Part shown: positions 40,260 to 52,677 of the stretch, in pieces
Numbering within the stretch: the first letter of the stretch is position 1
Layout of the letters: each line of letters opens with the position of its first letter
Origin: Pseudomonas sp. MM223
Lineage (GTDB): Bacteria > Pseudomonadota > Gammaproteobacteria > Pseudomonadales > Pseudomonadaceae
Direction: 5' to 3'
DNA length: 64,000 nt
NCBI GenBank assembly: GCA_947090765.1
Contig: OX352322.1
Location: 1,135,501-1,199,500 of the forward strand
Program-made: the position numbers and the translations under genes
Notes under the pieces: model-generated
What the model was told of the DNA's origin: nothing
Seen by the model: the letters and a program-made list of their open reading frames with translations, nothing else
Databases searched by the model: none

Positions 40260-41045
40260 ATGTTCGAACGCCTGCGTGAAGATATTCAAAGCGTATTCCA
40301 CCGTGACCCGGCTGCGCGTAATGCCTTCGAGGTGCTCACCTGCTACCCCGGCATGCATGCCATCTGGCTGCACCGCCTGGGCAATGCGCTGTGGAAGCGT
40401 GATTTCAAGTGGCTGGCCCGGCTGGTGTCGAACTTCGGCCGCTGGATGACCGGTATCGAGATCCACCCCGGTGCCACCATTGGCCGTCGCTTCTTTATTG
40501 ACCATGGCATGGGCATCGTCATTGGCGAAACCGCCGAAATCGGCGATGACGTCACCCTTTACCAGGGTGTGACCCTGGGCGGTACCAGCTGGAACAAAGG
40601 CAAGCGCCACCCCACCCTGGAAAACGGCGTGGTGGTGGGGGCGGGGGCCAAGGTGCTGGGCCCGTTCACCGTCGGTGCCGGGGCCAAGATCGGCTCCAAT
40701 GCGGTGGTGACCAAGGCTGTGCCGGCCGGCGCCACGGCGGTGGGCATCCCGGGGCGGATCATCGTCAAGAGCGAAGACAATGAAGTCGAGGCCAAGCGCA
40801 AGGCCATGGCCGAGAAGATCGGCTTCGATGCCTACGGTGTCAGCGGCGACATGCCTGACCCGGTAGCGCGTGCCATTGGCCAGATGCTCGACCATCTGCA
40901 AGCGGTCGACGAGCGGCTGGAGGGTATGTGTGGCGCCCTGACCAAGATGGGTAGCGACTACTGCGCCAAGGAGCTGCCGGCCTTGCCGGAAGACGATTTC
41001 ACCGAGGAGGCAAAGGTGGCCCAGCGCGACACTCAGTCGCATTGA
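40260..41045 (+). CDS. cysE: Serine O-acetyltransferase
   Basis: First step of cysteine synthesis: acetylates serine with acetyl-CoA. The 261 residues have an N-terminal helical region and a left-handed hexapeptide helix ([24 protein letters not shown]). It sits between trmJ and the iscR operon; cysteine is the sulfur donor for IscS, so supply and use are adjacent. GGAAGGA precedes ATG 40260. Confidence 0.95.
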   Translation: MFERLREDIQSVFHRDPAARNAFEVLTCYPGMHAIWLHRLGNALWKRDFKWLARLVSNFGRWMTGIEIHPGATIGRRFFIDHGMGIVIGETAEIGDDVTLYQGVTLGGTSWNKGKRHPTLENGVVVGAGAKVLGPFTVGAGAKIGSNAVVTKAVPAGATAVGIPGRIIVKSEDNEVEAKRKAMAEKIGFDAYGVSGDMPDPVARAIGQMLDHLQAVDERLEGMCGALTKMGSDYCAKELPALPEDDFTEEAKVAQRDTQSH

Positions 41046-41137
41046 TTGCGCCGCACTGAAATCATAGTGACATACGGGGCGTGTGCTACAATCGCGCCCG
41101 CCTCCCCGATGCAAACCCGACTAAAGCACTAGGTCTA

Positions 41138-41170
41138 ATAGTTGACTTAAATGCTCGGGAATCGCATACT
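41138..41170 (+). promoter_or_regulatory. iscR promoter overlapped by a type 1 IscR site
   Basis: TTGACT (41142-41147) and CATACT (41165-41170) are 17 bases apart. ATAGTTGACT with the partly symmetric CTCGGGAAT (41138-41162) matches most positions of the IscR type 1 consensus and covers the -35 element, as expected for autorepression by [2Fe-2S]-IscR. A start near 41177 gives a 30-base leader. Confidence 0.75.
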
Positions 41171-41207
41171 CGCACACATCCCGAAACTCCCGTGGTACCC
41201 AATAGCC

Positions 41208-41699
41208 ATGCGACTGACTACCAAAGGCCGATACGCCGTGACTGCCATGCTTGACCTGGCGTTGCACGCGCAGCATGGGCCGGTGTCTTTGGCCGACATT
41301 TCCGAGCGCCAGGGCATTTCCCTCTCTTATCTGGAACAGCTGTTCGCCAAGCTGCGCCGCAGCAGCCTGGTCTCCAGCGTGCGCGGTCCAGGCGGTGGCT
41401 ATCAGCTGTCGCGGGGCATGGAAACCATCCAGGTGGCCCAGGTCATCGATGCGGTCAACGAATCGGTCGATGCTACCCGTTGCCAGGGCCTTGGGGACTG
41501 CCATGCCGGTGATACCTGCCTGACCCACCACCTGTGGTGTGACCTCAGCCAGCAGATCCATGAATTCCTCAGCGGCATCAGCCTGGCCGACCTCGTCATG
41601 CGCCGTGAGGTGCAGGAAGTTGCCCAGCGCCAGGACCTGCGTCGTGTCGCAGGCCGAACCGCCCAGCTGGACAAGATTGAGACGTCCGCCGTCGACTGA
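41208..41699 (+). CDS. iscR: Fe-S cluster assembly transcriptional regulator IscR
   Basis: Rrf2-family regulator, 163 residues from ATG 41208 ([16 protein letters not shown]). Winged helix in the N-terminal half; cluster ligands C92, C98, C104 and H107 are all present. Represses its own operon when loaded with [2Fe-2S]. An upstream in-frame ATG at 41151 falls inside the promoter and is not used. Confidence 0.97.
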   Translation: MRLTTKGRYAVTAMLDLALHAQHGPVSLADISERQGISLSYLEQLFAKLRRSSLVSSVRGPGGGYQLSRGMETIQVAQVIDAVNESVDATRCQGLGDCHAGDTCLTHHLWCDLSQQIHEFLSGISLADLVMRREVQEVAQRQDLRRVAGRTAQLDKIETSAVD

Positions 41700-41744
41700 C
41701 CCTCTGGGACGACGAGCGACGCCACCGCCTGATAGGAGAGACAA

Positions 41745-42959
41745 ATGAAGTTGCCGATCTACCTCGATTACTCCGCGACCACCCCGGTCGACCCACGTGT
41801 GGCCCAGAAAATGGCCGACTGCCTGCTGGTGGACGGTAACTTCGGTAACCCGGCCTCGCGCTCCCACGTCTTCGGCTGGAAAGCCGAGGAAGCGGTCGAG
41901 AACGGTCGTCGTCAGGTTGCCGAACTGATCAACGCCGATCCGCGTGAAATCGTCTGGACCAGCGGTGCCACCGAGTCCGACAACCTCGCACTGAAAGGTG
42001 TCGCGCACTTCTATCAGACCAAGGGCAAGCACATCATCACCTCCAAGATCGAGCACAAGGCGGTCCTGGATACCGCTCGCCAGCTGGAGCGTGAAGGTTT
42101 CGAAGTCACCTACCTGGAGCCCGGCGAAGACGGCATCGTCACCCCGGCCATGGTAGAGGCGGTACTGCGCGACGACACCATCCTGGTCTCGCTGATGCAC
42201 GTGAACAACGAAGTTGGCTCGATCAACGACATTGCTGCCATCGGTGAACTGACCCGCTCGCGCGGCGTGCTGTTCCACGTTGACGCCGCCCAGTCGGCCG
42301 GCAAGGTCGAAATCGACCTGCAAAAGCTGAAAGTCGACCTGATGTCGTTCTCGGCGCACAAGGTCTATGGCCCGAAGGGCATCGGCGCGCTGTACGTCAG
42401 CCGCAAGCCGCGTGTACGCCTTGAGGCCATCATTCACGGCGGTGGCCATGAGCGCGGCATGCGTTCGGGCACCCTGCCGACCCACCAGATTGTCGGCATG
42501 GGCGAAGCGTTCGCCATTGCCAAGCAGGAAATGGCCGCCGAAAACGTGCGTATCAAGGCCCTGAGCGACCGCTTCTTCAAGCAGGTCTCTGACCTTGAAG
42601 AGCTGTACGTCAACGGCAGCAGCACCGCGCGCGTGCCGCACAACCTGAACCTGAGCTTCAACTATGTCGAAGGCGAGTCGCTGCTGATGTCGCTGAAGGA
42701 CATCGCCGTATCGTCCGGTTCGGCCTGCACCTCCGCTTCGCTCGAGCCGTCGTACGTACTGCGTGCTCTGGGCCGCAACGACGAGCTGGCGCACAGCTCG
42801 ATCCGCTTCTCCTTCGGCCGCTTCACCACCGAAGAAGAAGTCGACTACGCCGCGCAGAAAGTCTGCGAGGCCGTCAACAAACTGCGTGAGCTGTCGCCGC
42901 TGTGGGACATGTACAAAGACGGCGTTGACATCTCCAAGATCGAGTGGGCCGCCCACTAA
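41745..42959 (+). CDS. iscS: Cysteine desulfurase IscS
   Basis: PLP enzyme that takes sulfur from cysteine for Fe-S clusters and tRNA thiolation. The 404 residues include PLP lysine K206 ([10 protein letters not shown]) and active cysteine C328 ([13 protein letters not shown]). AGGAGAG precedes ATG 41745. Confidence 0.98.
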   Translation: MKLPIYLDYSATTPVDPRVAQKMADCLLVDGNFGNPASRSHVFGWKAEEAVENGRRQVAELINADPREIVWTSGATESDNLALKGVAHFYQTKGKHIITSKIEHKAVLDTARQLEREGFEVTYLEPGEDGIVTPAMVEAVLRDDTILVSLMHVNNEVGSINDIAAIGELTRSRGVLFHVDAAQSAGKVEIDLQKLKVDLMSFSAHKVYGPKGIGALYVSRKPRVRLEAIIHGGGHERGMRSGTLPTHQIVGMGEAFAIAKQEMAAENVRIKALSDRFFKQVSDLEELYVNGSSTARVPHNLNLSFNYVEGESLLMSLKDIAVSSGSACTSASLEPSYVLRALGRNDELAHSSIRFSFGRFTTEEEVDYAAQKVCEAVNKLRELSPLWDMYKDGVDISKIEWAAH

Positions 42960-43006
42960 GCAGTCGCCGGCAAGAGCGGCTCCCCTGATGAGGAAGGAAT
43001 AGCACC

Positions 43007-43393
43007 ATGGCATACAGTGAAAAGGTCATCGACCACTACGAAAACCCGCGCAACGTCGGCAAGATGAATGCCGAAGACCCGGACGTTGGCACCGGCATGG
43101 TCGGCGCCCCGGCTTGCGGCGACGTTATGCGCCTGCAGATCAAGGTCAACGAGCAGGGCGTGATTGAAGACGCCAAGTTCAAGACCTACGGCTGCGGTTC
43201 GGCCATCGCTTCCAGCTCCCTCGCCACCGAGTGGATGAAGGGCAAGACCCTGGACGAAGCCGAAACCATCAAGAACACCCAGCTGGCCGAAGAACTGGCG
43301 TTGCCGCCGGTCAAGATCCACTGCTCGGTACTCGCCGAAGATGCCATCAAGGCCGCTGTACGCGATTACAAGCAGAAGAAAGGCTTGATCTAA
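43007..43393 (+). CDS. iscU: Fe-S cluster scaffold IscU
   Basis: 128-residue scaffold on which IscS builds the cluster. Ligands C37, C63 and C106 are present, as is the LPPVKIHCSV segment bound by HscA. GAGGAAGG precedes ATG 43007. Confidence 0.98.
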   Translation: MAYSEKVIDHYENPRNVGKMNAEDPDVGTGMVGAPACGDVMRLQIKVNEQGVIEDAKFKTYGCGSAIASSSLATEWMKGKTLDEAETIKNTQLAEELALPPVKIHCSVLAEDAIKAAVRDYKQKKGLI

Positions 43394-43421
43394 GTCGCCT
43401 GTTGCGAGGTAAGGAGTCCTG

Positions 43422-43745
43422 ATGGCTATCAGCATGACAGAAGCCGCCGCCAACCACATTCGCCGCTCCCTTGACGGGCGCGGCAAAGGTGAGGGCATTC
43501 GCCTGGGCGTGCGCACCACCGGTTGCTCGGGCCTGGCCTACGTGCTGGAGTTCGTCGACGAACTGGCGGACGAAGACCAGGTGTTCGAGAACCACGGCGT
43601 GAAGGTGATCATTGATCCCAAGAGCCTGGTATACCTCGACGGCACCGAGCTGGATTTCGTCAAGGAAGGGTTGAACGAAGGCTTCAAGTTCAACAACCCC
43701 AACGTGCGCGGTGAGTGTGGCTGCGGCGAAAGCTTCAACGTTTGA
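43422..43745 (+). CDS. iscA: Fe-S assembly protein IscA
   Basis: 107-residue A-type carrier with the three conserved cysteines (GCSGLAYV and GECGCGESF). Delivers clusters or iron to target proteins. AAGGAG precedes ATG 43422. Confidence 0.97.
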   Translation: MAISMTEAAANHIRRSLDGRGKGEGIRLGVRTTGCSGLAYVLEFVDELADEDQVFENHGVKVIIDPKSLVYLDGTELDFVKEGLNEGFKFNNPNVRGECGCGESFNV

Positions 43746-43753
43746 GGCTGGCT

Positions 43754-44275
43754 GTGGGTACTCCTTGTCATTACGCATTGTTTGACCTCCAGCCAAGCTT
43801 CCGCCTGGATCTAGACAAGCTGGCCACTCGCTATCGCGAGCTGGCCCGCGAAGTCCATCCTGATCGCTTTGCCGACGCCTCCGAGCGTGAGCAGCGCGTG
43901 GCGCTGGAAAAGTCCGCAGCCCTCAACGACGCCTACCAGACCCTGCGCAGTGCGCCGCGTCGCGCCCGCTATTTGCTGGCCATCAGCGGCCACGAAGTGC
44001 CCCAGGAAGTCACGGTCCACGACCCGGAATTCCTGTTGCAGCAGATGCAGTGGCGTGAAGAGCTCGAAGAACTGCAGGACGAAGCCGACCTTGACGGTGT
44101 CGGTGTGTTCAAGAAGCGCCTGAAGGCTGCCCAGGACACACTGAACGAGGACTTTGCCGCCTGCTGGGATGCCCCAGGCGAGCGCGACAAGGCCGAGCGC
44201 CTGATGCGCCGCATGCAGTTCCTCGACAAGCTCGCCCAAGAAGTGCGCCAACTGGAAGAGCGCCTCGACGATTAA
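43754..44275 (+). CDS. hscB: J-domain co-chaperone HscB
   Basis: 173 residues from GTG 43754 ([16 protein letters not shown]), with GAGG at the iscA stop. The J domain carries the HPD motif (REVHPDRF); the C-terminal helical domain binds IscU. Stimulates HscA ATPase. The longer frame from 43715 overlaps iscA and is rejected. Confidence 0.95.
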   Translation: MGTPCHYALFDLQPSFRLDLDKLATRYRELAREVHPDRFADASEREQRVALEKSAALNDAYQTLRSAPRRARYLLAISGHEVPQEVTVHDPEFLLQQMQWREELEELQDEADLDGVGVFKKRLKAAQDTLNEDFAACWDAPGERDKAERLMRRMQFLDKLAQEVRQLEERLDD

Positions 44276-44317
44276 CCCGGTGCTGCCCGTGATGGCACCT
44301 AAGGTATTCAGATAAGC

Positions 44318-46180
<1,863 letters not shown>

Positions 46181-46183
46181 CCG

Positions 46184-46525
46184 ATGCCGCTGGTGACATT
46201 CCTGCCGCACGAGAAATTCTGCCCCGAGGGGCTGACCGTGGAGGTGCCGACCGGGACCAACATCCTGGAACTGGCCCACGACCATCACATCGAGATGGAA
46301 AGCGCCTGCGGCGGCGTCAAGGCTTGCACCACGTGCCACTGCATCGTGCGCAAGGGGTTCGATTCCCTTGAAGAAGCCGACGAGCTGGAAGAGGACATGC
46401 TGGACAAGGCCTGGGGCCTGGAGGCGCAGTCGCGCCTTGGTTGCCAGGTGGTCGTCGCTGACGAAGACCTGACCATCGAGATCCCCAAGTATTCGCTCAA
46501 CCACGCTGCCGAAGCACCGCACTGA
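46184..46525 (+). CDS. fdx: Isc-type [2Fe-2S] ferredoxin
   Basis: 113-residue ferredoxin with ligands C42, C48, C51 (ESACGGVKACTTC) and a fourth Cys in SRLGCQVV. Supplies electrons for cluster assembly. Three bases after hscA. Confidence 0.97.
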   Translation: MPLVTFLPHEKFCPEGLTVEVPTGTNILELAHDHHIEMESACGGVKACTTCHCIVRKGFDSLEEADELEEDMLDKAWGLEAQSRLGCQVVVADEDLTIEIPKYSLNHAAEAPH

Positions 46526-46535
46526 GGGCCTGTAC

Positions 46536-46736
46536 ATGAGTCTGAAATGGGTTGATGTACTTGAGATCGCCATCCAGCTTGCAGAAAGCAAGCCTGAGGT
46601 CGATCCTCGTTATGTGAATTTCGTGGACCTGCACCGCTGGGTGCTGGCATTGCCAGAGTTCAGCGACGATCCGTCACGCGGCGGTGAGAAAGTGCTTGAG
46701 GCCATCCAGGCTGCCTGGATCGACGAAGCCGACTAA
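46536..46736 (+). CDS. iscX: Fe-S assembly protein IscX
   Basis: 66-residue acidic protein (KWVDVLEIAIQLAESKPEVD) that binds IscS and iron and tunes its activity. Last gene of the isc operon, ten bases after fdx. Confidence 0.95.
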   Translation: MSLKWVDVLEIAIQLAESKPEVDPRYVNFVDLHRWVLALPEFSDDPSRGGEKVLEAIQAAWIDEAD

Positions 46737-46751
46737 GCGTCATGTGCAGGT

Positions 46752-46780
46752 TAGGCAATCCCCTGAAACCCGCGTATAAT
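46752..46780 (+). promoter_or_regulatory. ndk promoter
   Basis: TAGGCA (46752-46757) and a perfect TATAAT (46775-46780) with a 17-base spacer. The -10 lies in the loop of the isc terminator hairpin. Confidence 0.7.
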
Positions 46781-46797
46781 TCGCGGGTTTAATTTTT
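46766..46797 (+). terminator. isc operon terminator
   Basis: AAACCCGCG-TATAATT-CGCGGGTTT followed by AATTTTT; nine-pair stem with a seven-base loop, about 30 bases after iscX. Confidence 0.8.
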
Positions 46798-46824
46798 CGT
46801 AACACTCATATTCTGGAGTTTTCC

Positions 46825-47250
46825 ATGGCTGTTCAACGTACTTTCTCGATCATCAAGCCTGACGCAGTTGCCAAAAACGTCATCGGCAAGATCACCACTC
46901 GCTTCGAAGAAGCCGGCCTGAAAATCGTTGCCTCGAAAATCAAGCAACTGTCCAAAGCCGAAGCCGAAGGCTTCTACGCTGAGCACAGCGCTCGCGGCTT
47001 CTTCGGTGACCTGGTTGCCTTCATGACTTCCGGTCCGGTTGTTGTTCAGGTTCTGGAAGGCGAAAACGCCATCGCTCTGAACCGTGAGCCGATGGGCGCT
47101 ACCAACCCTAAAGAAGCTGCTGCCGGCACCATCCGTGCTGACTTCGCCGAGTCGATCGACGCCAACGCCGTTCACGGTTCGGACTCCGAAGCTGCTGCTG
47201 CTCGCGAAATCGCTTACTTCTTCGCTGCTACCGAGGTAACCACTCGCTAA
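46825..47250 (+). CDS. ndk: Nucleoside diphosphate kinase
   Basis: Transfers phosphate between nucleoside di- and triphosphates. 141 residues with active histidine H117 (NAVHGSDS) and start [24 protein letters not shown] precedes ATG 46825. Codon use is strongly biased, as in highly expressed genes. Confidence 0.98.
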   Translation: MAVQRTFSIIKPDAVAKNVIGKITTRFEEAGLKIVASKIKQLSKAEAEGFYAEHSARGFFGDLVAFMTSGPVVVQVLEGENAIALNREPMGATNPKEAAAGTIRADFAESIDANAVHGSDSEAAAAREIAYFFAATEVTTR

Positions 47251-47278
47251 GCGAAAGCTTACGGGTGAGGGTGAATCC

Positions 47279-48424
47279 ATGACGACATCTACTGGCAAAA
47301 TCAACCTGTTGGGTCTGACCCAGCCGGAAATGGAACAATTCTTCGACTCAATCGGGGAGAAGCGCTTCCGTGCCGGCCAGGTGATGAAATGGATTCACCA
47401 TTTTGGCGTGTCCGACTTTGCGGCCATGACCAACGTAGGCAAGGCCTTGCGCGAAAAGCTCGAGGCCGTTGCCGAGATTCGGCCACCGGAAGTGGTCAGT
47501 GAAGACATTTCCGCCGACGGCACCCGCAAATGGGTGATCCGCGTTGCCTCCGGCAGCTGCGTCGAAACCGTCTACATTCCTACCGACGACCGCGGCACCT
47601 TGTGCGTATCGTCGCAAGCCGGCTGTGCCCTGGACTGCAGCTTCTGCTCCACCGGCAAGCAAGGCTTCAACAGCAACCTCACCGCCGCCGAAGTCATTGG
47701 CCAGGTGTGGCTTGCCAACAAATCCTTCGGGACCGTTCCTGCCAAAGTCGACCGCGCGATTACCAACGTGGTCATGATGGGCATGGGCGAGCCCTTGCTG
47801 AACTTCGACAACGTCATCGCCGCCATGAAAATCATGATGGATGACCTGGGCTATGGCATTTCCAAGCGTCGCGTCACCCTGTCCACCTCGGGCGTGGTGC
47901 CGATGATCGACGAACTGGCCAAGCACATCGACGTGTCGCTGGCCCTGTCGCTGCACGCACCGAACGACGAGCTGCGCAACAAGCTGGTACCGATCAACAA
48001 GAAGTACCCGCTGAAAGTGCTGCTGGAGTCGTGCATGGGCTACATGTCCACCTTGGGTGGCAAGCGCGTGCTCACCGTCGAGTACACCCTGCTCAAGGAC
48101 GTCAACGACCAGCCCGAGCATGCTGCGCAAATGATCGAGTTGCTGCGCGATGTGCCGTGCAAGATCAACCTGATCCCGTTCAACCCGTTCCCGCATTCGG
48201 GCTACGAGCGGCCGAGCAACAACGCCATTCGTCGCTTCCAGGACCTGCTGCACCACGGTGGTTTCAACGTCACCACGCGTACCACCCGTGGTGAGGACAT
48301 CGATGCCGCCTGTGGCCAGCTGGTCGGCCAGGTCAACGACCGCACCCGCCGCAGCGAGCGCTACATCGCCGTACGCCAGCTTTCCGCGGACGTCGAGCTG
48401 CAAGACAGCGCCGCCAGCCACTGA
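47279..48424 (+). CDS. rlmN: Dual-specificity RNA methyltransferase RlmN
   Basis: Radical SAM enzyme that methylates A2503 of 23S rRNA and A37 of some tRNAs. 381 residues with the cluster motif C116, C120, C123 (CALDCSFC) and [14 protein letters not shown]. 28 bases after ndk. Confidence 0.97.
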   Translation: MTTSTGKINLLGLTQPEMEQFFDSIGEKRFRAGQVMKWIHHFGVSDFAAMTNVGKALREKLEAVAEIRPPEVVSEDISADGTRKWVIRVASGSCVETVYIPTDDRGTLCVSSQAGCALDCSFCSTGKQGFNSNLTAAEVIGQVWLANKSFGTVPAKVDRAITNVVMMGMGEPLLNFDNVIAAMKIMMDDLGYGISKRRVTLSTSGVVPMIDELAKHIDVSLALSLHAPNDELRNKLVPINKKYPLKVLLESCMGYMSTLGGKRVLTVEYTLLKDVNDQPEHAAQMIELLRDVPCKINLIPFNPFPHSGYERPSNNAIRRFQDLLHHGGFNVTTRTTRGEDIDAACGQLVGQVNDRTRRSERYIAVRQLSADVELQDSAASH

Positions 48425-48438
48425 CCGGGACCTTGCCC

Positions 48439-49200
48439 ATGAGCCTGCGCGCTGCGCTGTCGATCCTTGCGCTTTTGCTGCTGGCCGGCTGCGTGTCGGG
48501 CGGCGTGGGCGACCCTCTGGCCAGCCGCCAGGGCAGGGCGGAGGCAGGGCGGGCTTATGTGCAGCTTGGCCTGGGTTATTTGCAACAGGGTTTGACCGAG
48601 CAGGCCAAGGCGCCGCTGGGCAAGGCCCTGGCCCTGGACAGCGGTGATGCCAACGCGCATGCCGCCCTGGCGCTGGTGTTCCAGGCCGAAGGTGAGCCGG
48701 CATTGGCCGAAGCGCACTTTCGCAAGGCCTTGCAGGCCCGCACGGGCGACACGCGAATTCGCAACAATTACGGCAGTTTCCTTTATGCTCAGGGGCGATT
48801 TGCCGAGGCCGAGCAGATGTTTCGCCTGGCCAGTAGCGATACCCTGTATCCTGAGCGCTCACGCGTGTACGAGAACCTGGGCCTGACCGCCCTGAAGCTT
48901 GAACGCCGCGAGCAGGCGCACGCGTATCTGCACAAAGCGTTGCAACTCAACCAGCGGCAACCGAAAGCGTTGCTGGAAATGGCTGAGTTGTCCTACGAAA
49001 ACAGGCATTATGTGCCGGCCCGGGACTACTACGATCGTTTCAGCCAGTTGAGCGACCATGATGCCCGTAGCCTGCTGCTGGGCAGCCGCCTTGCCAGGGT
49101 GTTCGACGAGCAAGGCACACTGGCCGAGCTGGGCCAGCAATTACAACGACTTTATCCCGGTACGCCGGAATATCAGCAATACCTGTCGGAGCAACGATGA
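48439..49200 (+). CDS. pilF: Type IV pilus biogenesis lipoprotein PilF/PilW
   Basis: TPR lipoprotein that brings the PilQ secretin to the outer membrane. 253 residues from ATG 48439, lipobox LLAGC, then six TPR-like repeats (for example AYVQLGLGYLQQGLTEQAKAP across the first). Overlaps rodZ by four bases (ATGA at 49197). Confidence 0.92.
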   Translation: MSLRAALSILALLLLAGCVSGGVGDPLASRQGRAEAGRAYVQLGLGYLQQGLTEQAKAPLGKALALDSGDANAHAALALVFQAEGEPALAEAHFRKALQARTGDTRIRNNYGSFLYAQGRFAEAEQMFRLASSDTLYPERSRVYENLGLTALKLERREQAHAYLHKALQLNQRQPKALLEMAELSYENRHYVPARDYYDRFSQLSDHDARSLLLGSRLARVFDEQGTLAELGQQLQRLYPGTPEYQQYLSEQR

Positions 49201-50210
49201 ACGCCGCGCATCCCGAAGTAGCAGTAGCGCCTGGCCAGAACCCCGGTGAGCTTTTGCGCCTGGCCCGTGAGAAACGGGACTGGTCTCAAGCCGAGGTGGC
49301 CCGCAAGCTCAACCTCACTGTCAGTTCGTTGAACCATGTGGAAACCGGCGCCTTCGACAAGCTGCCCGGTCATACCTTCGCCCGTGGCTATATCCGCGCC
49401 TATGCCAAATTGATGGACCTTGACCAGGCCACCCTGGTAGAGGCCTTCGACCGCTACACCGGTACCCACGCCAAAGGCAGCGATGTGCACTCGCTGGGCC
49501 GTATCGAAGAGCCAGTACGCCTGTCGCACAATATCCTGCGCGGCGTCAGCCTGCTGTTGTTGGTGGCTGTGGTCGGCGGTGGCTTTGTCTGGTGGCAGGA
49601 CCAGGGCAGCCTGCGTGGCAAGGACCTGGCCAAAATGGCCCTTGAGCACGTCGAAGTCGAAAGCGCCGACGGCACCACCCAGATTCACCCGCTTGACGAG
49701 CCTGAAGATCAGGCCGTTACCGCTGGCCAGCAGCCTGAAAGCGCGCCGCTGGCACTGGACCAGGGCACTGCCGAACAGCCTGCCGCTGCAGCCGAACAGG
49801 CTCCGGCAAGCCCGGCGCCAACGGCTGCTGCACCCGCACCCGCCCAGCAGGTGCCTGCTGCCAGCGTAGCCCCGGCTCCGGTCGCACCGGCAACCCCGGC
49901 CCCGGCTGCCGCTGCGCCTGTAGCGCCAGCCGCCGTCGCCGCTGCCGAACCCACCGCAGTGCCGGCAGGCAGCGCCAAGGTCGCCATCCAGTTCACCGCC
50001 GATTGCTGGACCCAGGTCTCTGATGGTAACGGCAAGGTGCTGTTCAGCGCCGTCAAGCGCAAGGGGGACAACCTCGAGCTGACCGGCAAGCCGCCGTTCG
50101 CGGTACGCCTGGGCTTTGCCCGTGGCGCCCAGGTCAGCTACAACGGCCAGGCCGTCGATGTTGCCCCGTTCACCAGTGGCGAGACTGCTCGCCTGAAGTT
50201 GGGACAGTAA
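49197..50210 (+). CDS. rodZ: Cell-shape protein RodZ
   Basis: 337 residues: cytoplasmic helix-turn-helix (about 16-80) that binds MreB, one membrane helix (about 112-132), a long Ala/Pro-rich linker (about 185-260) and a periplasmic DUF4115 domain (VAIQFTADCWTQVSDGNGK). Links MreB to the cell-wall machinery. Confidence 0.93.
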   Translation: MNAAHPEVAVAPGQNPGELLRLAREKRDWSQAEVARKLNLTVSSLNHVETGAFDKLPGHTFARGYIRAYAKLMDLDQATLVEAFDRYTGTHAKGSDVHSLGRIEEPVRLSHNILRGVSLLLLVAVVGGGFVWWQDQGSLRGKDLAKMALEHVEVESADGTTQIHPLDEPEDQAVTAGQQPESAPLALDQGTAEQPAAAAEQAPASPAPTAAAPAPAQQVPAASVAPAPVAPATPAPAAAAPVAPAAVAAAEPTAVPAGSAKVAIQFTADCWTQVSDGNGKVLFSAVKRKGDNLELTGKPPFAVRLGFARGAQVSYNGQAVDVAPFTSGETARLKLGQ

Positions 50211-50213
50211 GTC

Positions 50214-51323
50214 ATGCACGGCGAATCTCCGATCAAACGTCGCGAATCCCGCAAAATCTGGGTTGGCAATGTGCCGGTGGGTGGTGATGCACCTATCGCG
50301 GTACAGAGCATGACCAACACCGACACCAACGATGTGGCCGCCACCGTGGCACAAATCCAGCGCCTGGTTGATGCCGGCGTAGACATCGTGCGGGTTTCGG
50401 TGCCGGACATGGACGCGGCCGAGGCGTTTGGCAAGATCAAGCAACTGGTCAGCGTGCCGCTGGTCGCCGACATCCACTTCGACTACAAGATCGCCCTGCG
50501 CGTGGCCGAACTGGGCGTCGACTGCCTGCGTATCAACCCGGGCAACATCGGCCGTGAAGACCGTGTACGCGCCGTGGTCGATGCTGCCCGCGACCGTGGT
50601 ATCCCGATCCGTATCGGCGTCAACGCCGGATCCCTGGAAAAGGACCTGCAGAAGAAGTACGGCGAACCGACCCCGGCGGCGCTGGTGGAGTCGGCCCTGC
50701 GCCACGTTGAACACCTCGACCGCCTGGACTTCCAGGACTTCAAGGTCAGCGTCAAGGCCTCCGACGTGTTCATGGCCGTCGAAGCCTACCGCCTGCTGGC
50801 CAAGCAGATCGTGCAGCCGCTGCACCTGGGTATCACCGAAGCCGGTGGCCTGCGTTCGGGGACGGTGAAATCCGCCGTCGGCCTCGGTATGCTGCTGGCC
50901 GAGGGTATTGGCGATACCATCCGTATCTCGCTGGCGGCCGACCCGGTCGAAGAAGTGAAAGTCGGCTACGACATCCTCAAGTCGCTGCACCTGCGGTCGC
51001 GTGGCATCAACTTCATCGCCTGCCCGAGCTGCTCGCGGCAGAACTTCGATGTGGTCAAGACCATGAACGAGCTGGAAGGGCGCCTGGAAGACCTGCTGGT
51101 GCCGCTGGACGTGGCGGTGATCGGTTGTGTGGTCAACGGCCCGGGTGAAGCCAAGGAAGCCCATGTAGGGTTGACCGGCGGCACGCCGAACCTGATCTAC
51201 ATCGACGGCAAGCCGGCGCAGAAACTGACCAATGACAACCTGGTCGATGAGCTGGAAAAGCTCATCCGTCAGAAAGCGGCCGAAAAGGCCGAAGCCGACG
51301 CGGCGCTGATCGCCCGTGGCTGA
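50214..51323 (+). CDS. ispG: 4-hydroxy-3-methylbut-2-enyl-diphosphate synthase (flavodoxin)
   Basis: Next-to-last step of the MEP isoprenoid pathway, a [4Fe-4S] enzyme. 369 residues with cluster ligands C270, C273 (CPSCSRQN) and C305 ([13 protein letters not shown]), and an N-terminal TIM barrel ([15 protein letters not shown]). Three bases after rodZ. Confidence 0.97.
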   Translation: MHGESPIKRRESRKIWVGNVPVGGDAPIAVQSMTNTDTNDVAATVAQIQRLVDAGVDIVRVSVPDMDAAEAFGKIKQLVSVPLVADIHFDYKIALRVAELGVDCLRINPGNIGREDRVRAVVDAARDRGIPIRIGVNAGSLEKDLQKKYGEPTPAALVESALRHVEHLDRLDFQDFKVSVKASDVFMAVEAYRLLAKQIVQPLHLGITEAGGLRSGTVKSAVGLGMLLAEGIGDTIRISLAADPVEEVKVGYDILKSLHLRSRGINFIACPSCSRQNFDVVKTMNELEGRLEDLLVPLDVAVIGCVVNGPGEAKEAHVGLTGGTPNLIYIDGKPAQKLTNDNLVDELEKLIRQKAAEKAEADAALIARG

Positions 51324-51348
51324 CACACAGCATTCGTAAGGACTTTTC

Positions 51349-52638
51349 GTGAGCAAATCGCTGCAAGCCATCCGTGGCATGAACGACATCCTGCCAGAAC
51401 AGTCGCCACTGTGGCGCTACTTCGAAGGCACCGTGGCCGGTCTGCTGGACACCTACGGGTACAGCCAGATCCGCACGCCGATCGTCGAGTTCACCGAGCT
51501 GTTCAAGCGCTCGATCGGTGAAGTGACCGACATCGTCGAAAAAGAGATGTACACCTTCGAGGACCGCAACGGCGATTCGCTGACCCTGCGCCCCGAAGGC
51601 ACCGCCGCTTGCGTACGTGCCGTGCTGGAGCATGGCATTACCGGCAACGGCCAGGTGCAGAAACTGTGGTACATCGGCCAGATGTTCCGCCACGAGCGCC
51701 CGCAGAAGGGCCGCTACCGCCAGTTCCACCAGATTGGCGTTGAAGTGTTCAACCTGGACGGCCCGGACATCGATGCCGAGCTGATCATGCTGACCTGGCG
51801 CCTGTGGGGCCTGCTCGGCATCCAGGACGCGGTCAAGCTGGAGCTCAACAGCCTGGGTACCAGCGAAGCCCGTGCGCGCTACCGTGACGCGCTGGTCGAG
51901 TTCCTCTCGGCGCGCCTTGAGCAACTGGACGAAGACAGCCAGCGCCGCCTGAAGAGCAACCCGCTGCGCATCCTCGACAGCAAGGACCAGAACACCCAGG
52001 CGGTGCTGGTGGGGGCACCGAAGCTGGAAGACTACCTGGACGAAGAGTCCCGCCTGCACTTCGAGGGCCTCAAGGCCCGCCTGGACGCCGCCGGCATTCC
52101 GTTCGTGATCAATGCCAAGCTGGTACGTGGTCTGGACTACTACAGCAAGACCGTGTTCGAGTGGGTTACCGACAAGCTCGGCGCCCAGGGCACCGTGTGC
52201 GCCGGTGGCCGCTACGATGGCCTGGTCGAGCAAATGGGCGGCAAGCCGACCACGGGCGTTGGTTTCGCCATGGGTATCGAGCGCCTGATCCTGCTGCTGG
52301 AAACCCTGGGCAAGGTGCCAGAGTCCATCAGCCGCCAGATCGACGTCTACCTGTGCGCCTTCGGTGAACAGGCCGAACTGGCTGGCTTGCGCCTGTCCGA
52401 GGGCCTGCGCGACCGCCTGCCGGGCCTGCGCCTGGCGGTAAACGCCGGTGGTGGCAGCTTCAAGAGCCAGTTCAAGAAAGCTGACAAGAGCGGCGCGCTG
52501 TTCGCCCTGATCCTCGGTGACGACGAACTGGCCAAGCAAGAAATTGGCGTGAAGCCCCTGCGTGGCCAGGGCGAACAACAGAACATTGCCTGGGATGCTC
52601 TGGCTGAGCACCTGGAAACCGCGATCGCGCAAGCGTAA
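51349..52638 (+). CDS. hisS: Histidyl-tRNA synthetase
   Basis: Class II synthetase, 429 residues from GTG 51349 with TAAGGA upstream. Motif 2 region [17 protein letters not shown], His-specific [13 protein letters not shown], motif 3 [12 protein letters not shown]-terminal anticodon domain intact. Confidence 0.97.
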   Translation: MSKSLQAIRGMNDILPEQSPLWRYFEGTVAGLLDTYGYSQIRTPIVEFTELFKRSIGEVTDIVEKEMYTFEDRNGDSLTLRPEGTAACVRAVLEHGITGNGQVQKLWYIGQMFRHERPQKGRYRQFHQIGVEVFNLDGPDIDAELIMLTWRLWGLLGIQDAVKLELNSLGTSEARARYRDALVEFLSARLEQLDEDSQRRLKSNPLRILDSKDQNTQAVLVGAPKLEDYLDEESRLHFEGLKARLDAAGIPFVINAKLVRGLDYYSKTVFEWVTDKLGAQGTVCAGGRYDGLVEQMGGKPTTGVGFAMGIERLILLLETLGKVPESISRQIDVYLCAFGEQAELAGLRLSEGLRDRLPGLRLAVNAGGGSFKSQFKKADKSGALFALILGDDELAKQEIGVKPLRGQGEQQNIAWDALAEHLETAIAQA

Positions 52639-52677
52639 CGCGGTTCAACAAGCGAATAGGCGAAAAGGAGTATTGGG

